Shown piece after piece: positions 1 to 8,329 of a stretch of DNA of 64,000 nucleotides. Made by a program: the position numbers and the translations under genes. This stretch comes from Enhydrobacter sp. (GTDB taxonomy: Bacteria > Pseudomonadota > Alphaproteobacteria > Reyranellales > Reyranellaceae), in NCBI RefSeq assembly GCF_030246845.1, contig NZ_CP126889.1, positions 3,033,001 through 3,097,000 of the forward strand, read 5' to 3'. The notes beneath the pieces were generated by a model that was not told where the DNA came from, did no database searches, and was given only the letters and a program-made list of their open reading frames with translations. Position 1 is the stretch's first letter. Every line of letters begins with the position of its first letter.

Positions 1-2
1 TC

Positions 3-1028
3 CACTGCTTCGATCGTCTGGGCGTCGGCGGGGCGGCACGCGCCATGGCGGTCTACATCGACCAGCTCCGATTGATGGATGCGATGGCCGACGGCGAGAT
101 CATGCATATCGATCTCGGCGATGCTTTCCGCAGGCGCTTTGGAAATCCCTACGCTGTCGTGCATCGCGGTGACCTGCATGGCGTGCTGCTCGAGGGCTGC
201 CGCGAGCATCCGCTGATCGAGCTCAGCGTCAGCAGCGAGGTCACGGGCTACGACCAGGACAGCCGGACAGTCACGGCGCGGCTCGGCAACGGCGAAACCG
301 TGATCGGTGCGGCGCTGATCGGCGCTGATGGCCTGTGGTCGAACGTGCGGCGGCAGGTGGTGGGCGACGGCGCGCCGCGCGTCTCGGGCCATACAACCTA
401 CCGATCGGTGATCCCGACCGAGCGGATGCCGGAGGACCTGCGCTGGAATGCGGCGACGCTCTGGGCCGGCCCGAAGTGCCACATCGTCCATTATCCGCTG
501 TCGGGCTGGAAGGTGTTCAACCTCGTCGTCACCTATCACAACGACGCGCCCGAGCCGGTGGCCGGCAAGCCGGTGCCAGTGGAGGAGGTCCGGCGCGGCT
601 TCGCGCATGTCTGCGATCGCGCCCAGAACATCATTCGTCACGGCACCGACTGGAGGATGTGGGTGCTGTGCGATCGCGAGCCGGTCGGCAACTGGGTCGA
701 CGGCCGGGTGGCGCTGCTGGGCGACGCCGCGCATCCGATGCTGCAGTACATGGCGCAGGGCGCCTGCATGGCGATGGAGGATGCCGTGTGCCTTGCCGAT
801 TCGCTGGCCCGCGATCCGACTGATCTGCCGGCCGGCCTCGCGCTCTATCGCGACCGCCGTCTGCTGCGGACGGCACGTGTGCAGCTCACCTCGCGCGCGA
901 TCGGCGATCACGTCTATCATCCGGACGGTCCGCACGCGGCGCTGCGCAATGCGGTGATGAGCGCCAAGAGCCAGGCCGAATGGCTGAACGTCCTCGACTG
1001 GCTCTATGGCGGCAACGGCCTCGACTGA
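3..1028 (+). CDS. FAD-dependent aromatic-ring monooxygenase, 3-hydroxybenzoate 6-hydroxylase-like (5' end outside window)
   Basis: The frame is open from the first bases (HCFDRLGVGG...), so the N-terminal FAD GxGxxG fold lies to the left of the window and the ATG at 45 is internal. The second FAD motif LLGDAAHPM and the following QGACMAMEDA helix mark the flavin aromatic hydroxylase family. The FGNPYAVVHRGDLH block resembles 3-hydroxybenzoate 6-hydroxylases, which make gentisate using NAD(P)H and O2. The gentisate assignment is by remembered family resemblance; another hydroxybenzoate or salicylate-type hydroxylase is possible. An alpha/beta hydrolase gene follows in the same direction. Confidence 0.8.
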   Translation, partial: HCFDRLGVGGAARAMAVYIDQLRLMDAMADGEIMHIDLGDAFRRRFGNPYAVVHRGDLHGVLLEGCREHPLIELSVSSEVTGYDQDSRTVTARLGNGETVIGAALIGADGLWSNVRRQVVGDGAPRVSGHTTYRSVIPTERMPEDLRWNAATLWAGPKCHIVHYPLSGWKVFNLVVTYHNDAPEPVAGKPVPVEEVRRGFAHVCDRAQNIIRHGTDWRMWVLCDREPVGNWVDGRVALLGDAAHPMLQYMAQGACMAMEDAVCLADSLARDPTDLPAGLALYRDRRLLRTARVQLTSRAIGDHVYHPDGPHAALRNAVMSAKSQAEWLNVLDWLYGGNGLD

Positions 1029-1092
1029 TCCGCGGGACTCTCTTCGGTCAGCACCGAAATGACGGCCGGCCAGGAGCGCCTATCTCCCGGTC

Positions 1093-2010
1093 ATGATCCA
1101 ACAGACCTTCCGTATACCCGCGACAGCCGCCTGCCCGTCGCTGTTCGTCCGCCGCCAGCCCAAGCCGGGTGCGCCGGTGGTACTGTACGTCCATGGCGCG
1201 ACGTTCCCGTCAGCGCTCTCGGTCGGTTTCGACTTCGGCGACGGCTCCTGGCTCGACGACTGGAATGCGCGTGGCTTCGACGCCTGGGCCTTCGACTTCG
1301 CGGGCTTCGGCGAGAGCGGCCGCTATCCCGAGATGGCCGAGCCGGCCGATCGCCATCCGCCGCTCGGCCGAACGGCGCATGCGGCGGTGCAGATCGCGTC
1401 GGTGCTGGCGTTGATCCGCCGCGAGACCGGTCGGCAGCGGGTGTCGCTGGTCGCCCATTCCTGGGGCAGCATGCCGGCGGGCCTTGCGACCACCGCCGAG
1501 CCCCATGCGGTCGATCAGCTCGTCCTGTTCGCCCCGATCGCGCGGCGGGACGGCGAGGGTGGGCCAGCGACGCTGCCCGCCTGGGGTGAGGTCGGCAACG
1601 AGGCGCAACATGCGCGTTTCGTCGAGGACGTGCCCGCCGGCCATCCGCCGGTGCTGGTCGCCTTCGACCGCTGGGCGCCGGCCTATCTCGCGAGCGATCC
1701 TGATGCTGCGACGCGCACGCCGCCTGCGGTCCGTATTCCCAACGGCCCTCGCGCCGACAATGTCGCGGCCTGGCATGGAAGATTGGCCTGGGAACTGGCG
1801 AGGCTCGCGCGACCCGTCGCCGTCGTGCGCGGCGCCTGGGATTCGCTTTGTCGCGATCACGATGCAGCGATGATCCTCGATGCCGCGACAGCCGCGCCCT
1901 TCCGTCGCGACATCAAGCTGGAGGCGGGAACGCATCTGATGCATCTCGAAACCGGTCGTCGCGCACTTTATGAAGCGGTGGGCCGCAGCCTGGAGGGAGA
2001 AGCACCATGA
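1093..2010 (+). CDS. alpha/beta hydrolase
   Basis: This 305-residue protein has the alpha/beta-hydrolase layout: an oxyanion region LYVHGATFPS (about residues 31-40), the nucleophile elbow AHSWGS with Ser123, and a C-terminal catalytic His in GTHLMHLE. There is no signal peptide, so it should be a cytoplasmic esterase or C-C hydrolase. Its TGA overlaps the next ATG (ATGA), implying translational coupling with the ABM protein. The position after a ring hydroxylase suggests a role in aromatic degradation (inference); the substrate cannot be read from sequence. The ribosome binding site is weak. Confidence 0.8.
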   Translation: MIQQTFRIPATAACPSLFVRRQPKPGAPVVLYVHGATFPSALSVGFDFGDGSWLDDWNARGFDAWAFDFAGFGESGRYPEMAEPADRHPPLGRTAHAAVQIASVLALIRRETGRQRVSLVAHSWGSMPAGLATTAEPHAVDQLVLFAPIARRDGEGGPATLPAWGEVGNEAQHARFVEDVPAGHPPVLVAFDRWAPAYLASDPDAATRTPPAVRIPNGPRADNVAAWHGRLAWELARLARPVAVVRGAWDSLCRDHDAAMILDAATAAPFRRDIKLEAGTHLMHLETGRRALYEAVGRSLEGEAP

Positions 2011-2351
2011 TCGCCGTGATTTTCGAGGTCTGGCCGGCCGACGGCCGCAAGCAGGCCTATCTCGACATTGCCGCCGCGCTCAGGCCGGAGTTGGAGAAGA
2101 TCGACGGCTTCCTGAGCATCGAACGTTTCCAGAGCCTCACGGAGGAAGGGAAGATCCTCTCGCTCTCCTTCTGGCGCGACGAGGAGGCGGTGAAGGCCTG
2201 GCGTACGCTCGAGGCCCACCGCCAGGCGCAACGGGCCGGCCGCAACGGCGTCTTCCGTGACTACCGCCTGCGTGTGGCGCATGTCGCCCGGGACTACGGC
2301 ATGAACGAACGCGCCGGGGCGCCAGCCGATTCGCGCGAGAAGCACGGATAG
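2007..2351 (+). CDS. ABM-domain (antibiotic biosynthesis monooxygenase-like) protein
   Basis: A 114-residue single-domain ferredoxin-like-fold protein (MIAVIFEVWPADGRK..., then a LSLSFWRDEEAVKAWR block) typical of the ABM/YgiN superfamily. It starts inside the stop codon of the upstream hydrolase and has a strong GGAGGGAG ribosome binding site. Members are small cofactor-free oxygenases or heme-binding proteins; the reaction here is unknown. The gene ends 7 bases before the CTAG at the left edge of the IS insertion. Before the insertion it would have faced the glycoside-hydrolase-like gene tail to tail. Confidence 0.8.
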   Translation: MIAVIFEVWPADGRKQAYLDIAAALRPELEKIDGFLSIERFQSLTEEGKILSLSFWRDEEAVKAWRTLEAHRQAQRAGRNGVFRDYRLRVAHVARDYGMNERAGAPADSREKHG

Positions 2352-2358
2352 GGCGGCG

Positions 2359-2377
2359 CTAGCCCGGATTTCTCAAA
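2359..2377. repeat. IS1380 left terminal inverted repeat plus CTAG
   Basis: Sequence ctagcccggatttctcaaa. It matches the complement of 3986-4004 at 18 of 19 positions. The first four bases are probably the target duplication. Confidence 0.87.
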
Positions 2378-4000
2378 CCATCATCTCTGACGTCATGATC
2401 GGCGGGCAGTCGAAGATGGTGGCCCGCGTGGATGCGGCGAAGAGGGAGCGGGCGTGAACGCGGGCGAGCGGCAACACGCCGCGGGCTGCGACGCTATCTG
2501 GGCGAATGTGGCCTATGCGCTGTCTGGGTCGTCAGCGGGCGGCGGCAGCGAGTGAGATCCAGGCCTGCTTGAAGGAGCGCTGGTTGGGCCAGGCCGAGGC
2601 CATGGCGAGCCTGATGCGTCGCACGCTGATGGTGATCAGCGCCCCGATCTTGAGCAGCGCCAGGCGGATCGAGCCGCAGCTCGCCTGGGCGAAGCGGGTG
2701 TGCCTGAGCCCGATGCGGCGCAAGGCGCAGAGCAGCACATAAGCCATCGAGGCAAACCACAGGCGCAGCTGGTTGGCGCACATGGTGGCGGCCGAGGTAC
2801 GGTCGGCGAACAGCTCGCCCTGGCACTCCTTGAGGCGGTTCTCCATGTCGCCGCGCGCGCAGTACAGCTTCTCGTAGATCGCCCGGGCCTTGCCGCCCTT
2901 CAGCGAGGTCACCACGAAGCGCGGGTTGGCCTCGCCGTGCGTCCATTCCGCCTTGGCGATGACCCGTCGCCTGCTGCTCCAGCTGTCGCGCGTCGACCAC
3001 AGGAAGTCCTTGAAGCGGCGGGCCGGCCGACCGGTCCGCCGGCTTTCGGCCTGGGCGGCCGCCAACTCGGCCTCGATCTCGCCCGCCAGCCGAACGTTGC
3101 GCGCCAGGCCGAAGAGGTAGTCCACCCCGTTGGCCTCGCACCAGGCCATCAGCGACTCGCGAGCGAAGCCCGAATCGGCCCGCAGCAGGATTTGCACCCG
3201 TGGCCAGTGTCGGCGGAGCTGCGCCACGATCCGCGCCACCTCCTCCGCCGCCCCCGCCGAGGCATCGATGTTGGAGCGTCGCAGCTTGGCCGCCAGCAGA
3301 TGACGGCCGCAGAAGATGTAGAGCGGCAGGTAGCAATAGCCGTCGTAGTAGCCGTGGAAAAACCGCCCCTCCTGCTCACCGTGCAGCGGATCGTCGGTGG
3401 CGTCCAGGTCGAGCACGATCTGCGACGGCGCCCGCTTGTGCGCCTCCACAAACACCGCCACGAACAGCCGCTCGATCGCCGCCGGGTCGTGGTCGATCTT
3501 GTGGTACAGCGAGCGCCCAGGCCCGCTCAGTTCCAGCCGGTTCAGCGTGCTCTTGCCGGCCACCGGCGCGCAGTCCCGGCGGCGCGCCGTGAGCTTGCCC
3601 GCCAGCACCGCAAACAGCCGATCGTGGCGCAGATGGTCGTGGTCGTTGAGGTCCTCGTAGCCCAGCGCCAGCCCGTACACCCGCTGCCCCACCAGCGTCC
3701 GCACCGCGTGCTCGACCAGCGACGGGTCTCGAAAGTCCCTAAAGCAGCCGGCTAACCGATCGATCAGTCCGAGCGCCCGATCCGTCGCTCCCAGCAACAG
3801 CCCGCCGGCGTCCGGTGTGATCGACCCGCCGTCGAACGACGCAACCACCGCCCGCCTTTCAACAGGTGCAAATCCAAACAAATCCGCAATACACTCTGTC
3901 GGCATCGGAGCGGCTTCCTTTCTCGGATAAAGTCGTTGTCGCAAAACAACTTTCTCAGAGTCAGCCCTCCGATGCACCTCTCTCCTTTGAGATATCCGGG
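2363..4000 (-). mobile_element. IS1380-family insertion sequence, intact, with probable CTAG target duplication
   Basis: The two ends carry inverted repeats: ctagcccggatttctcaaa at 2359-2377 and its complement at 3986-4004, with one mismatch in 19. The outer ctag is present at both sides (2359-2362 and 4001-4004), which fits a 4-bp target duplication, leaving 15-bp terminal repeats and a 1638-bp element. Because CTAG is its own complement, it could also be part of the repeat. The length, one long transposase ORF and DDE motifs are normal for IS1380. The insertion lies between two convergent genes. Confidence 0.87.
2532..3905 (-). CDS. IS1380-family DDE transposase
   Basis: A 457-residue transposase beginning MPTECIADLFGFAP. 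The reading frame is open upstream to 4301, but that part crosses the terminal repeat, so the ATG at 3905 inside the element is the natural start. The DDE triad is visible: Asp168 in VLDLDATDD, Asp244 in LLRADSGF, and Glu355 in ARGDMENRLKE. The YYDGYCYLPLY block after the first Asp is characteristic of the family. No frameshift or stop is seen, so the element is probably functional. Confidence 0.93.
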   Translation of the reverse strand: MPTECIADLFGFAPVERRAVVASFDGGSITPDAGGLLLGATDRALGLIDRLAGCFRDFRDPSLVEHAVRTLVGQRVYGLALGYEDLNDHDHLRHDRLFAVLAGKLTARRRDCAPVAGKSTLNRLELSGPGRSLYHKIDHDPAAIERLFVAVFVEAHKRAPSQIVLDLDATDDPLHGEQEGRFFHGYYDGYCYLPLYIFCGRHLLAAKLRRSNIDASAGAAEEVARIVAQLRRHWPRVQILLRADSGFARESLMAWCEANGVDYLFGLARNVRLAGEIEAELAAAQAESRRTGRPARRFKDFLWSTRDSWSSRRRVIAKAEWTHGEANPRFVVTSLKGGKARAIYEKLYCARGDMENRLKECQGELFADRTSAATMCANQLRLWFASMAYVLLCALRRIGLRHTRFAQASCGSIRLALLKIGALITISVRRIRLAMASAWPNQRSFKQAWISLAAAAR

Positions 4001-4004
4001 CTAG
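3986..4004. repeat. IS1380 right terminal inverted repeat plus CTAG
   Basis: Sequence tttgagatatccgggctag, partner of 2359-2377. The final ctag also supplies the stop codon (TAG, minus strand) of the neighbouring glycoside-hydrolase-like gene. Confidence 0.87.
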
Positions 4005-5215
4005 CCGACCCAGGCCGTCGCGACCGCACGATAGGCCGGCTTTTCGGCCTGTTGCTCGACCGGATAGGCGGCATCCTTTGGCCACCACCAGCCTCGGGGA
4101 TCCCAAACGGGGTACCTGGTTTCGGCGCGGTAGTTCTGCGAAGGCCGCGCCCAGTTGCGGTCGGGGCCGAAACGCAGCAGGCCGAAGGAGCGTTCGGCGC
4201 CCTGTTCCCAGGGGCGTTCCTCGTTCAGGAACACGCAGGCGCCGAGCATCGATCCGTCGCCGCCACCCGGCTTCGATGCCTCGATCTGCTCCGCCAGCCA
4301 CTGTGCCTGTCGGGTTTCTCCGCCGGCCTGCTCGATGCTCGAACCGAGTTCGGTGAACATTGTCGGCGGGATCGGAATGCCATGCTGCTGCCAGTAGGCT
4401 GGAAGGCGGTGCGCGACATAGTCGCGGATGTCGCGCCCGGGATTCTGCGGATTGGTGGCGAAGAGGATGCGCTCGCGCCAGAACGAGGCGGGATCGTATG
4501 GGCCGATCTGGTCACGCCGAAGCAAGGCATCGCGCACGTCCTTCAGGGCCCAGGCGCCTTCGATGCCGTCTTTCAGGGCAAAAGAAGTGCTGACCACGAC
4601 CGGAAGACGATTCTCGTCGATCACGCCGTGCGCCTTTTCCCAGTCGGCGATCCAGCCCATGACGGTGACCACGTGCTCCGCGTTGCGGTCGAAGTTCAGC
4701 TCGTACTCGTTGAAGATCTTCCACATGCCTGCGCCCGGCACCGGCGCCCTTGCGTCATTCTGGCCATGGATCTCCTCCACGATGCACTCGACATGGCGAC
4801 GGGCGGCCTCTGTCTTGCCCTGGCTCAAGAGATTCAGGGTGTAGTTGCTGATGGGGATCGTGGCCGTCATGCCAAGCTCGTGGCAGGCTTGCAGGAAGCC
4901 CACATGTTCGAGAAGGCGGCGATCCTCCGCGGAGGCATCCCTCTGGCCCATCGGTGGCGCCCAGTCGTAGCAATGGATGAAATTGACGCCCAATCGTTCG
5001 CGGAAACGGCGCAGGTCGGCGCGCCCTGGACGCCCGCCGGCAGGGCTCACCGGCCCCCACAGTTCCGCGAAGATATTGTTGTAGAAGTCCGACGTCTCAT
5101 AGAGCCCAGGTGCTCCCGTCGGTCGGTAGTCGCTGGGCGCGGGCATGTAGGCCAGACCACGGATGGTGGCAACATTGAAGTGCCTGCATCGTTCCAGTGC
5201 CGTCATATCCACCAT
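4001..5215 (-). CDS. clan GH-A-like glycoside hydrolase (putative TIM-barrel)
   Basis: A 404-residue protein whose beta-strand motifs resemble retaining clan-A glycosidases: IRGLAYMPAPSDY near the start, GVNFIHCYDWAPP (about 76-88), a candidate acid/base Glu170 in KIFNEYELN, and a candidate nucleophile Glu289 in TMFTELGSS. The N-terminal motif recalls the glucanosyltransferase/GH17 group. No signal peptide is seen. It lies 16 bp downstream of a DoxX gene. Its TAG stop is formed by the CTAG at the IS junction, so the insertion left the protein unchanged. The substrate is unknown; the glycosidase call rests on motifs only. Confidence 0.6.
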   Translation of the reverse strand: MVDMTALERCRHFNVATIRGLAYMPAPSDYRPTGAPGLYETSDFYNNIFAELWGPVSPAGGRPGRADLRRFRERLGVNFIHCYDWAPPMGQRDASAEDRRLLEHVGFLQACHELGMTATIPISNYTLNLLSQGKTEAARRHVECIVEEIHGQNDARAPVPGAGMWKIFNEYELNFDRNAEHVVTVMGWIADWEKAHGVIDENRLPVVVSTSFALKDGIEGAWALKDVRDALLRRDQIGPYDPASFWRERILFATNPQNPGRDIRDYVAHRLPAYWQQHGIPIPPTMFTELGSSIEQAGGETRQAQWLAEQIEASKPGGGDGSMLGACVFLNEERPWEQGAERSFGLLRFGPDRNWARPSQNYRAETRYPVWDPRGWWWPKDAAYPVEQQAEKPAYRAVATAWVG

Positions 5216-5231
5216 AACGACAGTGGCGAGA

Positions 5232-5708
5232 TCAGGCTCCGTACTCGGCCGTCGGCTTGCCGGGCCTGAAGGTCTTGAGCACGAGGTGATCCAGCGACAC
5301 CGGTCCAGGACCGGCGATCGCCAGCCAGGCGAACATCACGAAGTAGGAGACCTCCTCGAAGCCGAGGAAAGTCTCCAGCGAGTCGATCTGGTCGGCCTTG
5401 GCGGAGATGATGGCAACCACCATCACGATCATCAGCGGAACGGCGGCGAAGCGCGTCAGCAGCCCGACCAGCAGCAACAAGCCGCCCACGAACTCGACAC
5501 AAGAAGCAAAGGGCGCCATGACCTCGGGCGCCGGAATGCCCCATTCGCGGAAGTTCTGGATCATGCGCGGCAGGATCTGCAGCTTCTCCCAGCCGCTCCA
5601 CAGGAATACCCAGCCCACGGTGATGCGCGCCGCAAGCGGCGCCAGCCAGGTGAAGTAACTCGCGAAGACGCGCGACCAGTCGTAGAAGATCGTCATGAAG
5701 GCGTTCAT
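5232..5708 (-). CDS. DoxX family membrane protein
   Basis: A 158-residue, four-helix inner-membrane protein: hydrophobic segments near residues 20-38, 68-90, 93-105 and 120-140, with the DoxX-like signature ARITVGWVFLWSGWEKL. A GGGAG ribosome binding site precedes the ATG. DoxX-like proteins are linked to redox or sulfur metabolism in other bacteria, but the role of this subgroup is not established. It probably heads a two-gene operon with the glycoside-hydrolase-like gene and is divergent from the reductase at 5845. Confidence 0.85.
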   Translation of the reverse strand: MNAFMTIFYDWSRVFASYFTWLAPLAARITVGWVFLWSGWEKLQILPRMIQNFREWGIPAPEVMAPFASCVEFVGGLLLLVGLLTRFAAVPLMIVMVVAIISAKADQIDSLETFLGFEEVSYFVMFAWLAIAGPGPVSLDHLVLKTFRPGKPTAEYGA

Positions 5709-5844
5709 GGGTTGCTCCCCGTCGCTCTTCCGGAACGACTAGCGCCTTTCGCCATCACCGCGCACAAAACAAATCGTGAAGGCCGTGTTGGTTGGCCGGA
5801 ATTTTCATGTCACCGTCGCCGGGCACGGCAGGGAGATTCCCGTC

Positions 5845-6870
5845 ATGGAAGAACGCCGTCTCGTCCTGGTCACCGGCGGGTCGGGCTATATTGCCGGCTT
5901 CTGCATCGCACGCCTGATGCGGGAAGGCTGGCGGGTCCGTGCCACAGTACGTTCCCTGCGACGCAGCGAAGCGGTACGGGCGAGCTTGTCGACGCTCGTC
6001 CGGTCGTCCAGCGGCCTGTCCTTCGTGGCCGCCGACCTCGATCGCGACGCCGGCTGGGCCGACGCCGCGGCCGGTTGCGATCATGTCCTGCATATCGCCT
6101 CGCCTCTGCCTTCCGGCCGGACGAGCGAGGAGGAGCTTGTCCGTCCGGCCCGCGACGGCGCCTTGCGCGTCCTGGCGGCGGCACAGGCGGCCGGCGTGAA
6201 ACGTGTCGTGATGACCTCGTCGATCGCCGCCGTCGCCTATGGCCGCGGCCTGCGCCGCGGGCCGTTCACGGAGGCCGATTGGACCGACGAGACCAATCTC
6301 GCCGACACCTCGGCCTACGAGCGGTCGAAGACCATTGCCGAACGCGCCGCCTGGACGTGGGTGACGGAGCGGGGCGGAAACCTCGAGCTGGCGACGATCA
6401 ATCCCGGCCTGGTGCTGGGACCGCTGCTCAGCCGTGACTACGCGATCTCGATCGACGTGGTGAAAAGGCTGCTCGACGGCTCGTTGCCGGGCTTGCCGGC
6501 GTTCGGCTGGCCGCTGGTGGATGTGCGCGACATCGCCGACCTGCATCTGCGCGCCATGACCGACCCGAAAGCCGCAGGCGAGCGCTTCATTGCGGCCGGC
6601 TCGTTCTACTGGATGGCCGACGTCGCCCGTACACTCCGCAGCCGGCGACCGGAGCTTGCGAAGCGCGTGCCGACGCGGCGCCTGCCCGACTGGCTGCTGA
6701 AGCTCGCCGGCTTTGTCGAGCCGATGCTGCGCGACCGCCTGTTCGAGCTCGGCAAGAAGCGGACGTTCTCCAGCGACAAGGCCCGGGCGCTGCTCGGCTG
6801 GTCGCCGCGTCCCAACGACGAGACGATCGTCGATACCGCCGACAGCCTCGCCGCGCTCGAGATCATCTGA
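5845..6870 (+). CDS. NAD-dependent epimerase/dehydratase (dihydroflavonol 4-reductase-like, extended SDR)
   Basis: An extended SDR with the N-terminal nucleotide-binding motif VTGGSGYIAG and the active-site Tyr-Lys in SAYERSKTIAE, followed by INPGLVLGPLLS, as in DFR/cinnamoyl-CoA-reductase-like enzymes. The frame is open back to 5776, but the ATG at 5845 has a GGGAG site nine bases upstream and puts the Rossmann motif at the usual position, so I chose it (341 residues). It is probably an NADPH-dependent carbonyl reductase; the substrate is unknown. Confidence 0.82.
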   Translation: MEERRLVLVTGGSGYIAGFCIARLMREGWRVRATVRSLRRSEAVRASLSTLVRSSSGLSFVAADLDRDAGWADAAAGCDHVLHIASPLPSGRTSEEELVRPARDGALRVLAAAQAAGVKRVVMTSSIAAVAYGRGLRRGPFTEADWTDETNLADTSAYERSKTIAERAAWTWVTERGGNLELATINPGLVLGPLLSRDYAISIDVVKRLLDGSLPGLPAFGWPLVDVRDIADLHLRAMTDPKAAGERFIAAGSFYWMADVARTLRSRRPELAKRVPTRRLPDWLLKLAGFVEPMLRDRLFELGKKRTFSSDKARALLGWSPRPNDETIVDTADSLAALEII

Positions 6871-6888
6871 CGGTCGGCAGGGCCGCCC

Positions 6889-7647
6889 TCAGCTCGCCAT
6901 CCAGCCGCCATCGACCATCAGGTTCTCGCCGGTGATGAAGGTCGCCTCGTCCGACGCCAGGAAGAGGGCGGCATTGGCCACGTCCTCGGGGCGGCCGAGG
7001 CGCGGCAGCGGCGTGCGCGCATGGCTGTACTCGATCCAGCGCGGCTCGACGGCGCGGCCGCCCTTGCCGGTCAGGATCTTCCCCGGCGCGACGGCATTGC
7101 AGACGATGTTGTCCTTGCCGTAGTCGGCGGCGATCTGGCGCGTGAGATAGACGACGGCCGACTTGGAGACGCCATAGGAGCAATCGCCGGGCGCGGCGAT
7201 CATGCCATGCTGGGACGAGATGTTGACGATGCGCCCGCGCACCTCGTTGCGGACCTCCTGCCCCAGCATCCGGCGCACGGCGGCGCGGCACATCAGGAAC
7301 ACGCCGGTTACATTCACGGCCATCACACGGTTCCATTCCTCGAGGCTCGTGTCGGTGAGCGTCTTGCCGACGCGGACGACGGCATCGTTGATCACGATAT
7401 CCAGCCGGCCGGTCGGCTGGGCCGCGCGGCGCACCGCCTCCTCGACGTCGGCCTCCTTCGACACATCGCCCTGGAAGAACGGCGCTCCCAGGATCCTGTG
7501 CGTCGGCTCGCCGCCTTCGACAACCTCCTCGGTGATGTCCATCAGCAGCAGGGTCGCGCCTTCGGCATGGAACTTCCGAGCTATGGCCCGGCCGATGCCC
7601 GAGGAGGCGCCGGTGATCAGCGCTGTCTTGCCCTTCAGTCGCTTCAT
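6889..7647 (-). CDS. SDR family oxidoreductase
   Basis: A 252-residue classical SDR: TGASSGIGRAIA cofactor motif (TGxxxGxG), catalytic Ser in VNISS, and Tyr-Lys in YGVSKSA. Oddly, the usual NNAG motif reads NDAVV. The C-terminus FITGENLMVDGG is typical of the glucose/3-oxoacyl reductase-like group. Its ATG overlaps the stop of the upstream permease gene (ATGA), so it is the last gene of the leftward transporter operon. That suggests it acts on the imported compound (inference). Confidence 0.87.
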   Translation of the reverse strand: MKRLKGKTALITGASSGIGRAIARKFHAEGATLLLMDITEEVVEGGEPTHRILGAPFFQGDVSKEADVEEAVRRAAQPTGRLDIVINDAVVRVGKTLTDTSLEEWNRVMAVNVTGVFLMCRAAVRRMLGQEVRNEVRGRIVNISSQHGMIAAPGDCSYGVSKSAVVYLTRQIAADYGKDNIVCNAVAPGKILTGKGGRAVEPRWIEYSHARTPLPRLGRPEDVANAALFLASDEATFITGENLMVDGGWMAS

Positions 7648-8327
7648 CTCTGCCTCATCAGCATGTCGCGCTCGAGCTTCGCCACCCAGCGCGCGAAGGG
7701 CCAGAGCAGGACGAAGAAGATCACCGCTGCGGCGGTGAGGGGCGTGGGGTTGTAGGTCTGCTCCTGCGCGACGCGGGCCGAGCGCAGCAGTTCGGGCAGG
7801 GCGACCAGCGAGGCAATCGAGGTCGTCTTCACGAGCTCCAGCGAATTGGAGGCGAGCGGCGCCAGCACGCGCGCGATCGCCTGCGGCAGGACCACCAGGA
7901 AGACAATCTGCAGCGGATGCAGACCGAGCGCCCGCGCGGCCTCGCGCTGGCCGGTCGGCACCGACTCGATGCCGGCTCGGAAGATCTCGCCATAGTAGCC
8001 CGAGTTGTTGAGTGTGAGCGCCAATACGCAGGCGGGGAAGGACGGCAGCTTCAGGCCGAGGAAAGGCAGGCCGTAGAAGATCAGGATCAGCAGGACCAGC
8101 ACCGGGAAGGAGCGGAACAAATCGATCCAGATCAGCAGCAGAACGTTCAGGACCTTGTTGTGGAAGCTGTAGACGATGGCGATCATGAGGCCGACCAGGA
8201 TCGCAAGCGGCAGCGTCACCGCGGCAAGAAGAGCGGTAAGCTGCAGGCCCTGCCACAGAAGAGGCCAGATGCGCATGAGGCTCGGCCAGTCGGCGAAGTT
8301 GTCGAGGAAGAGCTGCAGCGCATCCAT
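7644..8327 (-). CDS. amino-acid-type ABC transporter permease (second)
   Basis: A 227-residue HisM/GlnP-type permease with five or so membrane segments and the EAA loop (QREAARALGLHPLQIVFLVVLP). The long open frame upstream is a shadow; the ATG at 8327 lies 2 bases after the first permease's stop, so translation is likely coupled. With its paralogue it would form the heterodimeric channel of a polar amino-acid importer in the inner membrane. Confidence 0.88.
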   Translation of the reverse strand: MDALQLFLDNFADWPSLMRIWPLLWQGLQLTALLAAVTLPLAILVGLMIAIVYSFHNKVLNVLLLIWIDLFRSFPVLVLLILIFYGLPFLGLKLPSFPACVLALTLNNSGYYGEIFRAGIESVPTGQREAARALGLHPLQIVFLVVLPQAIARVLAPLASNSLELVKTTSIASLVALPELLRSARVAQEQTYNPTPLTAAAVIFFVLLWPFARWVAKLERDMLMRQR

Positions 8328-8329
8328 GG

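Noticed and set aside
2532..4301. A 589-residue extended transposase reading frame
   Set aside because: The first 132 codons cross the terminal repeat and run antisense to the glycoside-hydrolase-like gene; the ATG at 3905 inside the element is the natural start.
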